Shown: positions 63,792-64,000 of the stretch, in pieces
Numbering within the stretch: the first letter of the stretch is position 1
Layout of the letters: each line of letters starts with the position of its first letter
NCBI RefSeq assembly: GCF_030409505.1
Contig: NZ_JAUFPZ010000002.1
Location: 682,001-746,000, forward strand
Reading direction: 5' to 3'
Origin: Zunongwangia endophytica
GTDB lineage: Bacteria; Bacteroidota; Bacteroidia; Flavobacteriales; Flavobacteriaceae
DNA: 64,000 nucleotides
Translations under genes and position numbers: made by a program
The notes under the pieces: model-generated
Database searches by the model: none
Seen by the model: the letters and a program-made list of their open reading frames with translations, nothing else
What the model was told of the DNA's origin: nothing

Positions 63792-64000
63792 TTATTTTGA
63801 TAGGTAGTCCATTAACTCCTTAAAAGCTTTACCACGATGACCCATTTTTGCCTTTTCTTCCATCTCCATCTCGGCAAATGTGCGATCATGTCCATCGGGA
63901 ATAAAAACAGGGTCGTAGCCAAAACCTTTTGCGCCACTAGGAGCATCTGTAATGTGCCCTTTGCAAATGCCCGTAAAAAGATTCTCGTTATCCTTTAAAT
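63792..64000 (-). CDS. rdgB: XTP/dITP diphosphatase, C-terminal part
   Basis: The visible C-terminal 68 residues contain the Ham1/RdgB signature GAKGFGYDPVFIP and the ending MGHRGKAFKELMDYL. The enzyme removes non-canonical purine nucleotides (dITP, XTP). The N-terminal part lies beyond the right edge. The stop is at 63792-63794. Confidence 0.9.
   Translation of the reverse strand, partial: LKDNENLFTGICKGHITDAPSGAKGFGYDPVFIPDGHDRTFAEMEMEEKAKMGHRGKAFKELMDYLSK

Overview
The window looks like chromosomal DNA from a member of the Flavobacteriaceae (Bacteroidota). Evidence: AT-rich sequence, SusC/SusD and other TonB-dependent receptors, FecI/FecR-type signalling, a lipidated TamA homologue (TamL), DUF4252 proteins, the TAnnTTTG type of promoter -7 element, and start regions with 'aaccaATG' rather than strong Shine-Dalgarno sites. 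The genus cannot be fixed from the sequence; a marine Gramella/Zunongwangia-like organism is my best guess. No rRNA, tRNA, CRISPR array, insertion sequence or prophage was seen.

Layout. 1-2.6 kb: the 3' part of a BtuB-like TonB receptor and a beta-propeller lipoprotein that resembles the cobalamin-capturing BtuG pairing. 2.7-6.5 kb: an S41 protease lipoprotein, divergent from an ECF sigma / anti-sigma-like / DUF4252 / DUF4252 operon with an ECF-like promoter. 6.5-12.6 kb: a membrane-anchored XRE regulator with a phased repeat array upstream, a DUF4139 (MuiA-like) protein carrying an inserted SusC-like domain, a secreted Xaa-Pro dipeptidyl-peptidase and an MFS permease. 12.8-16.1 kb: cysE-cysM cysteine synthesis and a DEAD/DEAH helicase. 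16.2-18.4 kb: minor envelope genes and an OmpA lipoprotein. 18.8-26.2 kb: tamB-tamL, the outer-membrane/inner-membrane translocation pair. 26.2-31.5 kb: upp, a frameshifted FMN-type glutamate synthase, a universal stress protein and small conserved proteins.

31.5-41.5 kb is the most unusual block. A divergent HTH/S24-like regulator, with a likely dead protease dyad, faces a five-gene series: YbjN/Tir-chaperone-like, PspA, YqiJ-like OB-fold membrane protein, YqiK-like flotillin, and a 1622-residue coiled-coil AAA+ ATPase. A short hydrophobic leader peptide and TTAGC/GCTAA repeats lie in the shared control region. I read this as a membrane-damage or membrane-remodelling system.

41.8-50.4 kb: a self-regulated uptake locus (FecI-like sigma, FecR, STN-SusC, SusD) that ends in a PafA-type phosphomonoesterase instead of glycoside hydrolases, which suggests uptake of an organophosphate-containing nutrient. 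50.9-52.7 kb: a secreted YadA-head-repeat protein with a C1q-like end. 52.8-56.2 kb: rfbBACD for dTDP-L-rhamnose. 56.2-64 kb: Bax-inhibitor-1 protein, purB, a pseudogene with three in-frame stops, a sirtuin, a TrmH-family methyltransferase, an SRPBCC protein, a CarboxypepD_reg-like protein, a DEAD-box RNA helicase, and the C-terminal part of rdgB, cut by the window end.
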